Assembly: GCA_019055375.1 (NCBI GenBank)
Contig: JAHQIW010000449.1
Coordinates: forward strand, 124,001 to 188,000
Direction: 5' to 3'
From: Parelaphostrongylus tenuis
Taxonomy: Eukaryota > Nematoda > Chromadorea > Rhabditida > Metastrongylidae
DNA: 64,000 nt
The position numbers and the translations under genes were made by a program. The notes beneath the pieces were generated by a model. It searched no databases and was not told the origin of the DNA. It saw only the letters and a program-made list of their open reading frames with translations. Below, piece by piece: positions 46,086 to 57,070 of this stretch (positions are counted from its first letter, which is position 1; each line of letters opens with the position of its first letter).

Positions 46086-46409
46086 GACTTAGTCGTTTGC
46101 AATTGCTACAAAAATATAGCTTCCTGAAATAGATTCAGATGAATCTTCGTGCACGGAAACGATAAATTACAGTGATAACAAGGCTGCCTCAACCTATCGT
46201 TGTTATCATGCAAAGTAAGTGCAGCTATCAAAAGTTGTTCAGAGAGAGCAGGTCTGATGAGATAGGAAGGACTAATCGAAATACCAACGAATACTCTGCG
46301 CTTGCTATGGCACCACACGCACTCCGCGAACAGCATAACAAACATTTTTATAATATTATGGCTGTAACAGTTCCCAAGACCAACTGTCTTTTAACGTCAA
46401 CATGCTTCA

Positions 46410-46620
46410 ATAAACCCTAATTTTCTTCTTTAAGCAAACACGAGGTGTTACATTAATCTTTATTGAACAGCTGACGTTTCGGCAGTTCGCCTTCTTCAAA
46501 GCCTCGAAAGGTCAAGTTTTTTGCAATCCAATCAGTCAAACCACCTCTACTACTCCTTTAAAAAAATTCACCAGACCTAGATTCCAATCGCATCAAGCAC
46601 AAAATCAACTTTAAACATAT
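46410..46620 (-). mobile_element. PLE-like UTR module, left inverted arm
   Basis: On the minus strand it contains GGCTTTGAAGAAGGCG, AACTGCC, GAAACGTC and AGC: a short hammerhead-like core with C3 changed to U, stem II GGC/GCC, and a four-pair stem I (GGCT/AGCT). It is a clear inverted repeat of 47010-47215. Wording resembles the PLE UTRs at 35.07 and 63.23 kb. Confidence 0.5.
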
Positions 46621-46774
46621 TCACCGCGCTTTGAATGTGTTCCACTGAGTAATTCAAGTGGAGGTCACTGAAGGCGATCACGTGGGCTTGCAATGCACCC
46701 TACCCATCAGAACAGCAGTCTTATTTAGTGGCTCATATTACGGGTGATTGGTCCTCAAATGTGGCAGGAGAGCG

Positions 46775-46965
46775 CATGTGGCGCAGTGGTTAGAGGTGCT
46801 CTGCGTCGCACACGAGGTCAATGGTTAGATCTCGCGGTTCAGGGGGATGCCACCGCGAGTCATTGTAAAGGCCCGATATGCATTCAATCACCTCAAACGA
46901 AGTTGATAATTGAAGTCGAATGCATGGCGCATCCCTTAGGGACTGATCAACGCTGAGAGCTTTAT
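46775..46965 (+). mobile_element. tRNA-derived SINE-like insertion
   Basis: GTGGCGCAGTGGTTAGAGG (box A-like) at about 46779-46797 is followed by GGTCAATGGTTAGATC (box B-like) near 46832. The tail does not match the SINE family at 50.2 and 53.5 kb. It lies between the two inverted PLE-like arms. The ORF 46744-46956 is repeat-derived. Confidence 0.5.
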
Positions 46966-47009
46966 CCTTTATTTATTACGGGTGATTACGAGGTATTCCT
47001 TCCTGTGGT

Positions 47010-47215
47010 ATGCAAAGTTGATTTTGTGCTTGATGCGATTGAAATTTAGTTCTGCTGATTTTTTTAGAGGAGTTATGGAGGTGTTTGACTGATCGGACTG
47101 CAAAAAACTTGACCTTTCCAGGCTTTGAAGAAGGCGAATTGCTAAAACGTCAACTGCTGAATAAAGATTAATGTAACATTCCGTGTTTGACTTGAAGAAG
47201 AAAATTAGGACTATA
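47010..47215 (+). mobile_element. PLE-like UTR module, right inverted arm
   Basis: Mirror copy of 46410-46620: 'gattttgtgcttgatgcg' (47030), 'ggctttgaagaaggcg' (47121) and 'aacgtcaactgctgaat' (47147). The hammerhead-like core is more decayed here (CTAAAAC for CCGAAAC). Arms face outward with about 400 bases between them. Confidence 0.5.
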
Positions 47216-47440
47216 TCTTTATTTCGAGTGTTTTATTAAGACCACGCCTAAATATCAACATCCTCATAATTATTATTTGAGCCAACACGTAATATGGTTT
47301 GAGACGATTGGCTGAAGACGAAGGGTAATGCAAGACTGATAAGACCGCCAATGTCGAAACACGTGTATCGGGCTCTATAAGTCAGCACATTTGACAGACC
47401 ACAAGTCTTAAGAATACAGCTCAAATTTCATTATGCTAGA
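47216..47440 (+). repeat. Hammerhead-bearing element
   Basis: Begins with the flank 'ttattaagaccacgcc' and 'tgagccaacacg', passes through a core at 47329-47376, and ends with 'gacagaccacaag' and 'cagctcaaatttca'. Confidence 0.5.
47329..47376 (+). ncRNA. Hammerhead ribozyme-like core, G8 changed (copy h)
   Basis: GCAAGA, CTGATAA (47337-47343), stem II GAC/GTC with loop CGCCAAT, GAAA, CACGTGTA, TCGGGC. Stem II is a compensatory swap of the GTC/GAC stem in copies f and g. Stem I pairs four of six positions. G8 is A, so it is probably inactive. Confidence 0.55.
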
Positions 47441-47444
47441 TAAT

Positions 47445-47900
47445 CATTTTATCAGATATTCCAATCTATTGTATGGACTGTAGGATCTGTACGTAACATA
47501 TTGAGGTTCTCGATTCTTGAATTAGTACTTTAAGACAAAGTCAGGGCTGCTAAGGAATTGATTTTATGAGAAATGAGATTTTTATAGGAAAAAACAGCGT
47601 CAACTGAACTGCTGAGAGATGAATAGTCCTATCATACTATTCTCCATTCGCTTTCGGCAAGAAATCGTTGCTGACCAGAATTTCTTCCCAATAAAAAAAA
47701 AAAGCACCACCATATTTAGTTCATGCAAGGAGGAACTTAATGTTGAACGCTGAAGAATTTGAATTGAAAAAGCACGATATCATTTTCAGTTGTATAAATA
47801 CTTGGTTGAGAAAAAAGTTCCTTAACACTTGCGAAAATTCAAATTTTACGTCTGTTTCACACAGCACCGATTGTTGTAAAATTGTGGGAATACCTCAAAC
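47445..47900. other. No gene seen
   Basis: The ORF 47740-47931 runs into the LINE junction and has no motif of its own. Confidence 0.35.
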
Positions 47901-47904
47901 TACT

Positions 47905-48757
47905 GCGAGCAGATCTGAAGAGAGCCTTTGATTCAGTGGATACAGAAGCGGTTATGGAGGCTGTGGCTAACATGTGCGTCCTTACTCGGTACATGACAAC
48001 TCTACGTGAGCTTATACAGATTTCGCGACCAAAATATCTCCATTCTACAACATTATCACCATTGACGTAAGAAGAGGGGTTCGACAAGGAGATACAATTT
48101 AGCCTAAATTATTCACTCCCACCCTCCAAAACGTCATGAAAATAGTAGAATGAGGCGATATGGGAGTGAAAATTGACGGTCGACAATCAACGAGCGGTTT
48201 GGGGAACGTTTAAGAGCATCGAAGATGTAGTGAAGAGGACAAAGAACATTCGCCTCCGTGCCCACCTTTCCGACTCGACGTTTATCTCTGCCCTAACGTA
48301 TGCAGCAGAAACCCTGTCTCGACGTGAGCATAATGAAAGATCACTTGGCGCTATTGAACGCGCAGCCGAACGGTCGATACTAGGAGTTTCCCGTATCTCG
48401 CACATGAGAGAAAGGATCCGAATTTCCGACCTAAGTCAACGATCTAAAATTAGAGACGCCGTTCTACACGCTAGGATATCGAAAATAAGGTGGGCTGGAC
48501 ACGTGATACGCTTCAACGACAACCGATGGACGAGAGCCGTTACCGACTGGATTGGTCGGCATATCAAGCGCTCTACAGGTAAGCCACCGACCTGTTGGTC
48601 GGATTTTTTTCACGAAAGGTACAGAAGAAAGATATGATGTCCAGCAAATCCTTAGAGCAAGGAGGACCCAGTGGACTATTCTTACACGCTATAAGGAAAA
48701 AATAGAAATGTTGCCGATACCTGTTCAAGTCACTCGGTTATCAGCAGGACGGCAGGT
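47905..48757 (+). mobile_element. RTE LINE, 5'-truncated copy
   Basis: Starts inside the reverse transcriptase at DLKRAFDSVDTEAVMEAV (47917) and continues with PKYLHSTT, a broken RGVRQGDT region and a deletion to the C-terminal domain. The open part 48173-48637 has RLRAHLSDSTFISALTYA, RSILGVSRISHMRERI and HVIRFNDNRWTRAV. A frameshift follows, and the element ends near 48757 in a degenerate GGTGACACGG tail. It closely resembles the copy at 37.8-40.4 kb but lacks everything 5' of the RT core, as expected from incomplete reverse transcription. Confidence 0.8.
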
Positions 48758-49160
48758 GACACGGTGGTACTGCGAACAGCTGGCTCGAGTCTACGATGCG
48801 TTGAGGGAAAAGACTACTGATTCGCTGAAAGGGTGCGCTGCTTCAGCAAGACAATGCCAATCCTCAGATCGCAAAGAAAGTCAAAGAAAAGTTTGATGAG
48901 TGGGAGCGAATCGAGGACATGCCGCACCCACCCTACAGTCCATATGCGACACTATCCTATTATAATCTATTCCGCTCAGTGGAGCATTTGGTGCGTGGAC
49001 GTCGGTTCGAGAAATTTTATCAACTTGGAGAAGCATCTCAAAAATTTTTCATTCAAAGCACGCTCTTAGTGATGGTTTCACAGAATAATCATTGTGGTTT
49101 TCAAATAAATCTGTCTACAAACTTCAACTTTTCAGAATTGAATAAAAAATCTTGAATGTC
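48757..49160 (+). mobile_element. Mariner transposase C-terminal relic
   Basis: Directly after the LINE tail: YCEQLARVYDALREK, a frameshift, LLQQDNANPQIAKKVKEKF (catalytic Asp in QQDNA), then MPHPPYSPYATLSYYNLFRS and EHLVRGRRFEKFYQLGEA. The last part gives the PPYSPDLAPSDYHLF region with the third catalytic Asp replaced by Tyr (SYYN). The LINE probably inserted into or beside the transposase gene. Ends not defined by TIRs. Confidence 0.75.
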
Positions 49161-49299
49161 AAGGAACCATTTTCTTACTGAGCAACACGTCACTCATTAT
49201 ACAACTGCATGCCTAGTTACTGGCTCTTAATTTATTGTATTATAGAAGTCGGCCTTCACTTATCTTTTCTCTGCCTGACTCATATTTTTGAACACAGAC

Positions 49300-49535
49300 A
49301 TACCATCAAGGACAATTGAGAACTTTAAAATTAGTCTTCTATGCGGTGTGAGGTTTGGCACTGTCTGGCTGAAACACACGCGCTTTCAACGAACTACTGT
49401 CAGATTCCTTCCCTTCAACACATCGTAAAACTCAGTCCAACTTTTCCAGGTGCAGTTTCTTGTTAGAATAATTCTGGGATATTCCCATAACTTTAAAATA
49501 ACCGATACTTTGTGAAACGAACATAGAATCTGAAT
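49300..49535 (-). mobile_element. Mariner transposase fragment, opposite strand
   Basis: Minus-strand reading gives SSLKARVFQPDSAKPHTA, the same region as LLQQDNANPQIAKK in the plus-strand copy, with Asn changed to Ser. Flanking wording ('tgggatattcccataac', 'atactttgtgaaacgaacatag') matches 62420-62500 near another minus-strand mariner copy. Confidence 0.55.
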
Positions 49536-49539
49536 TCTT

Positions 49540-50210
49540 CAAAAGTGCTGTAAAACTTTTTCCTCAATTTTGTGCTTCTCATTGGTAAATTTTGTGTTGA
49601 GTGCTCTAGTGCTATAACTTGTTTGGCGACCTGATACTTTGCAGAGCTTGAATTTCGTTTTCAGTTCACCTTGTTTGTCATATTGATTTCTAGTTTGAAA
49701 TCATTGCATACGTATTGGCTGATAGTCCGTTATGCATACCCATTCAGTCCTATTTGGTTGCTGGTACCGACTGTATATAAACATCGGCTTAGATTTAACA
49801 GTTTTATTCGAGAGTCTAAAACACTAAACAGCTCTAAGAGGGCGAAACGTCGAAACGTCAACCATTCTAGCTTTACTGAGCTGTGTTACAATTGCATTCG
49901 AAAAGCACTCCATTAACAACCTCGGATCTGCTTATCAAAGGAGCTTGGTTGAGTAGCACACTTGCCTATTGTTTTGAGTTAGCAAAATTTCCGACTGAGT
50001 ATATAAACACGCACTTGGGTGAGTAGCCAGCCACTCCGCAAAGAATGCCGTAGAAAAGGACAAATTTAATTGCAGTAGAGTACGTTAATGGTCTTTGGTA
50101 TTTTGCTTACTTGTTTTCATAACACTTATTGCATAATGTATTTTCGTTTTCTTCTTTTTTTTTTTCTTCTTTTGCGCATGTGGAATTAGAGAAGTCAAAA
50201 AAAGGAGAGC
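49540..50210. other. No gene; possible PLE UTR piece at about 49829-49960
   Basis: 'gctctaagagggcgaaacg' followed by 'tcgaaacgtcaacc' and 'ccattaacaacctcg' resembles the end of the PLE UTR at 63225-63305. The ORF 49671-49916 covers it and has no motif. Confidence 0.35.
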
Positions 50211-50214
50211 GGTG

Positions 50215-50335
50215 GCACAAATGGGCCTCGGTGACGTAGTGGTAGAGGATGCATCCCCGGCTAGGATAAAACGCGAGTTCAGTTACCGCTGAGACCGCGT
50301 TTTTGCTCACTCTCAATTCTCTTAGGTATGTATGA
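50215..50335 (+). mobile_element. tRNA-derived SINE, copy 2
   Basis: GGTGACGTAGTGGTAGAGG (box A-like, 50229-50247), then GCGAGTTCAGTTACC (box B-like, about 50272), then the tail 'accgcgtttttgctcactc' and 'aattctcttagg'. Head and tail order match the copies at 53.4 and 53.7 kb. Confidence 0.6.
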
Positions 50336-50399
50336 ATAATAATAACATTGCGAAAAACGCAGTAAATACGTTTTCTCAAATTTGATCGACAGAATTTAA

Positions 50400-50690
50400 A
50401 TTTGGATGCTTAGACGGTGCCTCTTCAACAATTGTGCGGATCCCAGCACATATCCTTTGGATAGACGCGCAGAGTGATGGTTCAATCAAGCATGGCGACT
50501 GGTGGGTGCGAGTCTCAAATTGTGTTCAGGAAAAACATCGGCAACTGCGAGTACAGCTTATAATCTCTGCTTACGGGCACGTGCGCCCAACGTGTAAGTG
50601 GCAGTTTTCGAGAACAGTTTATTCTGATGGAATCCACTTGACAGTTCGTTTCGTATATCTGTCGCCTTTTTTCACTATATGACGGTTCTC
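50400..50690 (+). repeat. Dispersed repeat C, copy 2
   Basis: Matches 7856-8140 in order: 'ggatgcttagacggtgcc', 'attgtgcggatcccagcaca', 'gcaactgcgagtacagct', 'aacgtgtaagtgg'. The ORF 50434-50682 is repeat-derived. Confidence 0.5.
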
Positions 50691-50694
50691 TCTG

Positions 50695-52595
50695 TATCTT
50701 GCCATCGATGTATATTCCTTTGAATCCCGAAGATGGAATAGGTCTAGAAGATCTGAGCTGCGCAAACCCGTTAAACCTTATTAATGTCCACTTTCAGAAA
50801 ACATCGTTCTAGGTTTTGTAATCTGTTCGCAGTAGTCTTGACGTGGTTGAAGTTATAGCCCACGTTTGTAGTGCATATTGAAGGGAGGATTGTCGAGTCA
50901 AAGGGGTGGGCACGCAATTTATTTTTCGTCATTTGCTTAACGATTTCTGCCAGAAGCCCGAATGCAGCCATGCTGCTCTCCTTCTTTTATCTGATTACTT
51001 CTTTATGTCTTGAAAAGGGACGACTTTCTCAAGCAACAATCGCAGCTACACATGGATTGTTCGGAGACTTCTGTCGAGAATGAGTGTGAGAAGACGAATC
51101 GAATGTAAAAAGTGCTGAAATACACAAAATCATGTGATGAAGAAATACACTTCGTCGATGTTTTGCTCGAGCAACATGGACGTAACAAGTTGATGTGTTC
51201 GAACTAATAAAAAAATCAGAAGGTTAATACCACTTTCGATTTCGAGTGATCTGGTTAATGACCTGCTGTTTGTGATGGTCGACGACTCTGGTAGATTTAT
51301 GCTTCACCAGCACCACTCCGTCCCATAGTAACGAGATTACGTGTGAATAAACACTACTCTATTTTTCACCCTTCTCTTAGTATTTGCCTACATTCATAAT
51401 TTTTTCAATTAGTATCTTAGCATTGATCAGCCACGCAGAAATAATTAGCGACCGGAATAGGATTGTTCTTGCGACTGGACATCGCTTTTGACGGGTAGTG
51501 TAAACATGGAGTGTAATGGAGAAGGGAACGAACTCTTCATGAATCTTGCTCATATTGGTTCTTCTCAATTTGACTGCAAAATCGTAAACATTTTATCACT
51601 AGTTATGTGGAGGTAAATGGATTCAAGTTCTAGTGAATTTTTCTTATATTTTCTCTTACACACATAGTGAATGCATCTGCTCCTATAATTTTGTTGCTCT
51701 ACCGAGCCCTTTTTTCATTAGAAGTCTTCAGATAACTGAGCGAGCCTCTTGCAACAACAGCCAATATAAGCGATCCCGTTTTGAGTGTATCTGACTTTTT
51801 GCATGAAGAAAAGGCTAGTATAGCGAATTTTAATGAAAAAATGTGAGAGTCATGTGAAAACGTCCTCCCAGCTGCATAATTATCCATCAAGAAAGTCGTG
51901 CCATAGAAAGTGAGCCAATATTGTGCCGAAATTTCTGCATAGTGGGAAGACATTTGTTGATAATCGAGACACGGTACGGATCTATAGAGATACAATTCCT
52001 TCGAGTGAAACCTGTTATTTTTCAAATAACATGTGAGTAAATTCTCTATTCACAAACAGATGCTTTGTAGCGTAGAATGTGGTGTCAGAATAGGTGTTAG
52101 TAAACGACGGTTCGAACACGCTGCCACGTCTAAGGTGAAATGTGTGTTCGAGTTTCATCTGACGCAATTTTGCAAGTCACTCTACATCAGTGGATATATT
52201 TGTAACATCATATCACAGCTAGAAACTATTAATAAAAGAGGAATTGTGCAGTCATCTAATAACCATACTGCTGGATTGCTTTGGATTAGATTCTTAGCGC
52301 ATACGAATATTAACCGAATGTCATGTATGATATGATAAAGTAAGCATAGGCCCTAAAGAAAGTGTTGGTACTGGAACATCAGCCATCAAATTTTGAAAAA
52401 GGGGTAGCATTCTCGTTCAAAGGAAAGGACACTTGGTAAGAAATCCCGCATTTTCATCACTCCTGTCCAAATTTAGAGAGAGTCCGACTTATGGATTATT
52501 TTGGAGATCAATTTTTTGCACCAAAAATTGATTATTGATCTCTTAATCGACGCTTGATACCACTGCACCATCGAGACACTCTGTGACTGGTTGAT
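50695..52595. other. No gene seen
   Basis: Near 50770-50971 a minus-strand frame reads KQMTKNKLRAHPFDSTILPSI, which resembles KKTKNxRLRAHLFxxTVLPAL of the RTE C-terminal region, so a small LINE scrap (minus strand) is likely there. The rest has only motif-less ORFs (51699-52025 minus, 52033-52335 plus). Confidence 0.4.
50770..50975 (-). mobile_element. RTE LINE scrap
   Basis: Short minus-strand segment with LLAEIVKQMTKNKLRAH and TILPSICTTNVGYNFN, resembling the start of the RTE C-terminal domain (TKNIRLRAHLP..TFISALTYAAET at 39.88 kb). Decayed beyond this and not seen at either side. Confidence 0.45.
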
Positions 52596-52604
52596 CCTCA
52601 ATAT

Positions 52605-52700
52605 CTGAACACAGCGGTTCCAATGTTGTCATTGAGTCCGTTTGGATCGCACTTTATTTTAGGCAGTTGGATCTATCAATAAAACTCAAACTCAGTTTTG
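52605..52700 (+). pseudogene. Secreted-protein family locus 7 (exon 5 scrap)
   Basis: Plus-strand AVPMLSLSPFGSHF at about 52612-52655 matches AVRMLALGPFGSHFFSA of locus 6 exon 5, then runs into stops. No other exon was found nearby. Part of the same duplicated family. Confidence 0.55.
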
Positions 52701-52704
52701 GAGT

Positions 52705-53435
52705 GACTGAAATGAATTTCAGGTATGTTTTTGTCCGCATCAACCTACTAGGCATTAGATGAATAGATTCATTCGAAGCTTACAATAATCCGTGTATGCT
52801 CTCCTTACTAATCAATAACAACTTCGTACTTAAAGTTTAAGATTTCTGCTACTTTTATGAATGAAAAGATTGCCCACAATACGCACATTCATATAGAAAT
52901 TCGCGTAAAATCTACTGCGAATGCGTTTATTCTTTCGCTCAGGAACGGACCTTTCTCGAGACATAAAACTGATAAGAGACAGTTCAGAAGGAGGGAGAAA
53001 AGCTAGTGTTCACCATCGAGCTGAATGGGAGTACGGTTTAATTGGAAGCTCTTCACGTCTGTTTGCTTCAGCTCAATAGCAAAGTAATAAATTCATTCTA
53101 ATTCAAAAAAGTCGGTGAGTGTCTATGACTCTGACAACTTGAACAAATCTCCAATTAATCCAACTTAGAAACTTCAGAGACAACAGTCGTTGTAACTCTA
53201 TATAATGGGTTGCAGTGGAACGCACGCTGTCTTTTGTTTACGACATCGAGCAATGGTCACCCAGTAATAGGTGGGTACACAAGACCCTCAAATTTCTGTT
53301 GAATAGGATGTTATTTTGACAGAACAAGTGGACACACTCACCGTATATCACAAAGGTTGTAATATACGAAATCTTTAGTGATTTTACTCATTTTTAGCAG
53401 TGTTATGATGTTTCTAAACACTTAAGAAAATTGAG
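52705..53435. other. No gene seen
   Basis: No coding pattern or repeat recognised. Confidence 0.35.
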
Positions 53436-53439
53436 TGAT

Positions 53440-53545
53440 GAGCGGAAAAACGACCTCAGACGGGAGTCGAACCCCGCGCTCCATCCATACCGAGGGCGAG
53501 TGCTGCCACTACACCGCAGAGTTACATTCGCCGCACCATCATTCT
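53440..53545 (-). mobile_element. tRNA-derived SINE, copy 3
   Basis: Minus strand: CTGCGGTGTAGTGGCAGCAC (box A-like), TCGGTATGGATGG, GGGGTTCGACTCCCG (a perfect-looking box B), tail 'gaggtcgtttttccgctca'. Best-preserved member of the SINE family. The head still looks tRNA-like, but the anticodon arm cannot be folded into a standard tRNA by eye. Confidence 0.7.
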
Positions 53546-53734
53546 TCAAGATAGCTGTCAGCCACCAACTCAAGAGGTTTAGCCGGGTATGAGATTTCGC
53601 TTCATGAGCCCAACTGAGCTGACAGCTATTATGGTAAGTACTATTCAAAATCTTTAGTGTATTGCCTTTTCGCAGTGTTATGATGTTTCATAAAAACTTA
53701 AGAGAATTTAGTGGTGAGCAAGAATACAGCCTCA

Positions 53735-53840
53735 GACGTGAGATGCCACCTAATGGTAACACGGGTCCCGGTATGGCTGAAACGCATGTTTGACACCCGT
53801 CTGAGATCGTATTTTTGTTCACCACCTAATTGTGTTAGGT
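53735..53840 (+). mobile_element. tRNA-derived SINE, copy 4
   Basis: Plus strand: CTAATGGTAACACGGG (box A-like), CCGGTATGGCTG, ATGTTTGACACCCG (box B-like), tail 'gagatcgtatttttgttcacc'. Preceded at 53705-53745 by an inverted tail fragment, so a further copy in opposite orientation may have been present. Confidence 0.6.
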
Positions 53841-53844
53841 CATC

Positions 53845-54190
53845 ATAAAGCTTGTGTTTGTCCTTTACGAATGCAACACCAGAACTATCTCTTTATATGC
53901 TAGCCTATACGCTCTTCTTAAGGCAGTTATCGCATTTGATATAAAGTGATTTCATACAAGAGCGAAGAGCAATATAATCATCATGAGCTAATTAGTTGGC
54001 AAAACCGTCTTCATTTGTAAATGAGAATTTTCGTAAAAAAAGGGTTGTTTCTGTTCCAGATTCGTCGTGCACCGCTCCGTTTCCCATCAAAACACGTTTA
54101 GATCCTACCATATCGCTTGTCCATTTTTTTGTCCAGTATCCCGTTTATAGAGAGAATTATTACAATAACTTGCCATTCACCAGATTTCTG
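53845..54190. other. No recognised gene
   Basis: The plus-strand ORF 53996-54217 (73 codons) has no motif. It may belong with the unassigned ORFs that follow. Confidence 0.3.
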
Positions 54191-54193
54191 CTA

Positions 54194-54666
54194 GTAGCTG
54201 GAAAATGTAATCCGTAAAGAAAAGCTCTTCTTTGATTCCATTATTGAAAATTGCAAGATTGATCTTGAAGAGGCTGATGGAAATGAATGCAGGATATTCA
54301 TGATTGAAGTAGACAAAATTGAGAATGAAAACTCTTTTGGAGGACTTCTGCTCATAATACATATTTTCTACGGAGAATTATTTTTGCAAACAGGAAAATT
54401 TTCCATGGACTGTAGAGTTTATGCGAAGACCATTTATGTTTATGATCGGACAATGGTACCTTCCAGACAATTTAGTGCTGATTGGACTGTGTGCTAAAAT
54501 CGATACAAAAGCTGTGTTCAGTCTCAAGCTGGAGAGGAACTGGTGTCATAACTCAAATGAGACGAGGCAAGTCGTGTACAACAAGAACTTCTCTACAAAA
54601 TCCTGTGCTCAACTGTGGGTAAACGAAGGAAGATTGTATCGATTGCTACAAGCTTTTGGAGAATAA
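54194..54666 (+). other. Unassigned ORF pair, possible broken host gene
   Basis: From a stop just before 54197 an open plus-strand frame runs to TAA at about 54497 (about 100 codons: ENVIRKEKLFFDSIIENCK, DLEEADGNECRIFMIEVDK, TGKFSMDCRVYAKTIYVY). A second frame, 54421-54666, follows (CAKIDTKAVFSLKLERNW). The balanced, acidic and basic composition looks more protein-like than other ORFs here, and the two could be one coding region broken by a frameshift. I do not recognise the product, see no paralogue and find no clear splice sites. Confidence 0.3.
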
Positions 54667-54669
54667 TCT

Positions 54670-55210
54670 GAATATAGCCCCAGAATGGTGTAATTCCCTC
54701 AAGCAGAGATTTCGAGAGCATTTTAGTTATCAGTGGAGAGTTTTACGGAGGTAGAAAGAAGAGCAGCAAATATCTGACCACATAAAAGTAGACTCACTGG
54801 TATCATCCTTGTTTTTCTGCCTCTAAGTGAATCGACCTGAGCCGTGTCAGAGTAAGCGCTCATCCTCATATGTAACCTGAGGAGATTACTACTTGACGAA
54901 TATTTAATTGAAATGATTGGGTTGATAACAGAAAGGTTGATTAATCAGAACATGAGAAAGCAGGGCGGTGATCTGATATCCTTCTTGAGCGCTCTCTTCA
55001 CTCATTCACTTCACTATTGAGGAGATTTTATCGCCATTAAAAATGGAGATTCAACGAGAGGAACTTTTATCGAGAGATTCTTATTAGAAAAAAAAAGTGC
55101 CCAGGAGTCTTCGAACAGTGCATTCTCAGCGATACATAGCACATTCGAGTATGACAACTAATATTAAGCATTCTTAATCATTCTTATTTTGATTAGTAAT
55201 TCTCCTATCT
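54670..55210. other. No gene seen
   Basis: No motif or repeat recognised. Confidence 0.35.
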
Positions 55211-55213
55211 TCC

Positions 55214-55605
55214 TCAATGGCTTACCGCATCATTGTGGCCGCGAGGTGTTCCTGGGTGTCGGACTGCAAAGTACAGCGGGAACCTAACCCCTAGTAGGGC
55301 CACCAGAGCTGAGAAAGAGTCTGTATACACTCCGGAATCCCAACTAATAGTAAACCGTGCCCGAATGATCGCCGTCTTGGTAGCTACTAGTCGCAAGGTG
55401 GTAATCGCTCTCTGATTCAGAAAACCCGGCGATCGCTCTGACGTGGTGACGACCTGAGTAAGCCCTGGCTAGGCTTACCTCGGGATCCCAGGATAAAAAC
55501 AGCTAAACTAGTACATTTTCGTGTGCTGGGGTCCGCACAATTTGTGGGAAGCAAACTGTCCAAGTATCCAAGTGTTAATATACTTCTATCCTGCTTATTT
55601 TTCAC
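55214..55605 (-). repeat. Dispersed repeat C, reverse copy with extension
   Basis: On the minus strand the block 'gatacttggacagtttgc' and 'ttgtgcggaccccagcac' is the same start as at 7856 and 50400, but the rest is different and GC-richer ('gaggtaagcctagcc', 'ggctactag', 'ccccctactagggg'-like order). Two consecutive minus-strand ORFs (55417-55605 and 55214-55396) cover it; I treat them as repeat-derived. Confidence 0.5.
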
Positions 55606-55609
55606 TCTT

Positions 55610-56895
55610 CATGTGAACAATAAATTGCCGTTAAGCATTGACACCAAAAATATATAATCAGTAGTCATTAACATAATCAGTTCTTATTTCCGAATTCGGC
55701 TATTACGACACAAATACTCTTGTTTTGATAACAAATGAACCAGTGCAGCGCCCATAATAATCGTAGTGATTGAAAATTTGAATACGTCGATTTGTTAAAG
55801 ATGGTGATGCACACAGGATGTGATATTGCTCAGCAAAAACTCTTGAAAATTTCTCGATTGTCAGAGTAGTTCAAGATTATAGATCCGATAGAATTTAAGA
55901 ACATACTTCGCTCCGTCGTTCCATTTGTAACAATTTTCAATATGTACCTTTATGTGTACAGTGAGCATTACCTATCGTAGTGGCTTTTATCCTTAGATAT
56001 CTGCACTAATTATACGTGATTTGCGAACTTTGTAAGCTAATTACCGCCTAAACTAATCTTTGTACTTTGTCCAGTTCCAATCTCTTCAAATAACGTCAGT
56101 GTGGCCCTTAGTGGCCTCCCACCAACTACACCACAGATTTCTTGGTCCATGTATTTGATTTCAAAGAGTATCTCCCGCTCTTTTACCAAGGTGAGTTGAT
56201 TCTCGTCTGCATGATTTATTTTACTGCTTGGCCTGATTCAAATCATTAACTTTATTGAACGCAATGAATATCTGAATTCTTTGTCGTTTGCGGACTCATC
56301 TCATCTTAAAAACCAACAAACGGTGCGAATTTCCCATGTAATATTGTTTCGCTATACCTGGTTTATCCTAGCTTAGATCTACACATCTATTCTTGCGACG
56401 ACTCATAACTGACAATTCGACAGTGTGTTGACGCGGGTATGACTACTTTTTGCAAAATATTATGACTTTCATTTGGCAATAGATTATGCTAGCCAAGTAT
56501 ATTACAGACGCTTTATATTCTGCGATACAAGTGCATGGTGTATAGGGGTGCAGGATTGATAAAGTATTGGTATCGACCGTAGATCGTGATTTGGAATTAC
56601 AGTAAGAAGGTGTTATGAATTTCATACAGAAAGGATCAGTTGCTTGCAAACTGATGCGCATCTGTCAATCGTAGAAGTTGTAAGAAGTACAACTAAGTAA
56701 ATGTTTTGAGTCTCAAACATCAGCAACATCAAATATTAGGTTACGAAGAGCAAACATATCACATGTTATAATTATATGTGATCCTTGGATTCGGTGTAAG
56801 ACCAATGTTCTTGAGACACTAATAATGGGAGATGTTCATTGCTGAATGAATATTTTTAGCAAAGACTTCACAACAGTGGTAAAATGTCTAAGTAT
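55610..56895. other. No gene seen
   Basis: No coding pattern. The ORF 56443-56661 (minus) has no motif. Confidence 0.35.
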
Positions 56896-56899
56896 TTCA

Positions 56900-57070
56900 T
56901 ACCTTTCGTTTTGAGTGTTTTCTTGGGACCAAGCTCAAATTCAAACATATCTCATAATTATTATTTGAGACAACATGTCATGTGGTTTGTTAAAATGGGC
57001 TGACTTATAGAGCCCGACACACCATTATATGAGACGTCAAGGTCGAAACATGGGTGTCGGATGACATGTT
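56900..57070 (+). repeat. Hammerhead-bearing element with decayed core (copy i)
   Basis: Flank 'ttcttgggaccaagctc' and 'acaacatgtcatgtggt', an inverted half core (57002-57022, 'cttatagagcccgacacac'), then ATGAGAC-GTCAAG-GTCGAAACATGGGTGTC (57030-57058). Stem II (GAC/GTC) and GAAA are kept; the 5' part of CUGANGA is damaged. Confidence 0.5.

Noticed and set aside
53440..53545. Functional tRNA gene on the minus strand
   Set aside because: Boxes A and B are good, but I cannot fold a full cloverleaf with an acceptor stem, and the same head and tail recur in four other copies, so it is a SINE.
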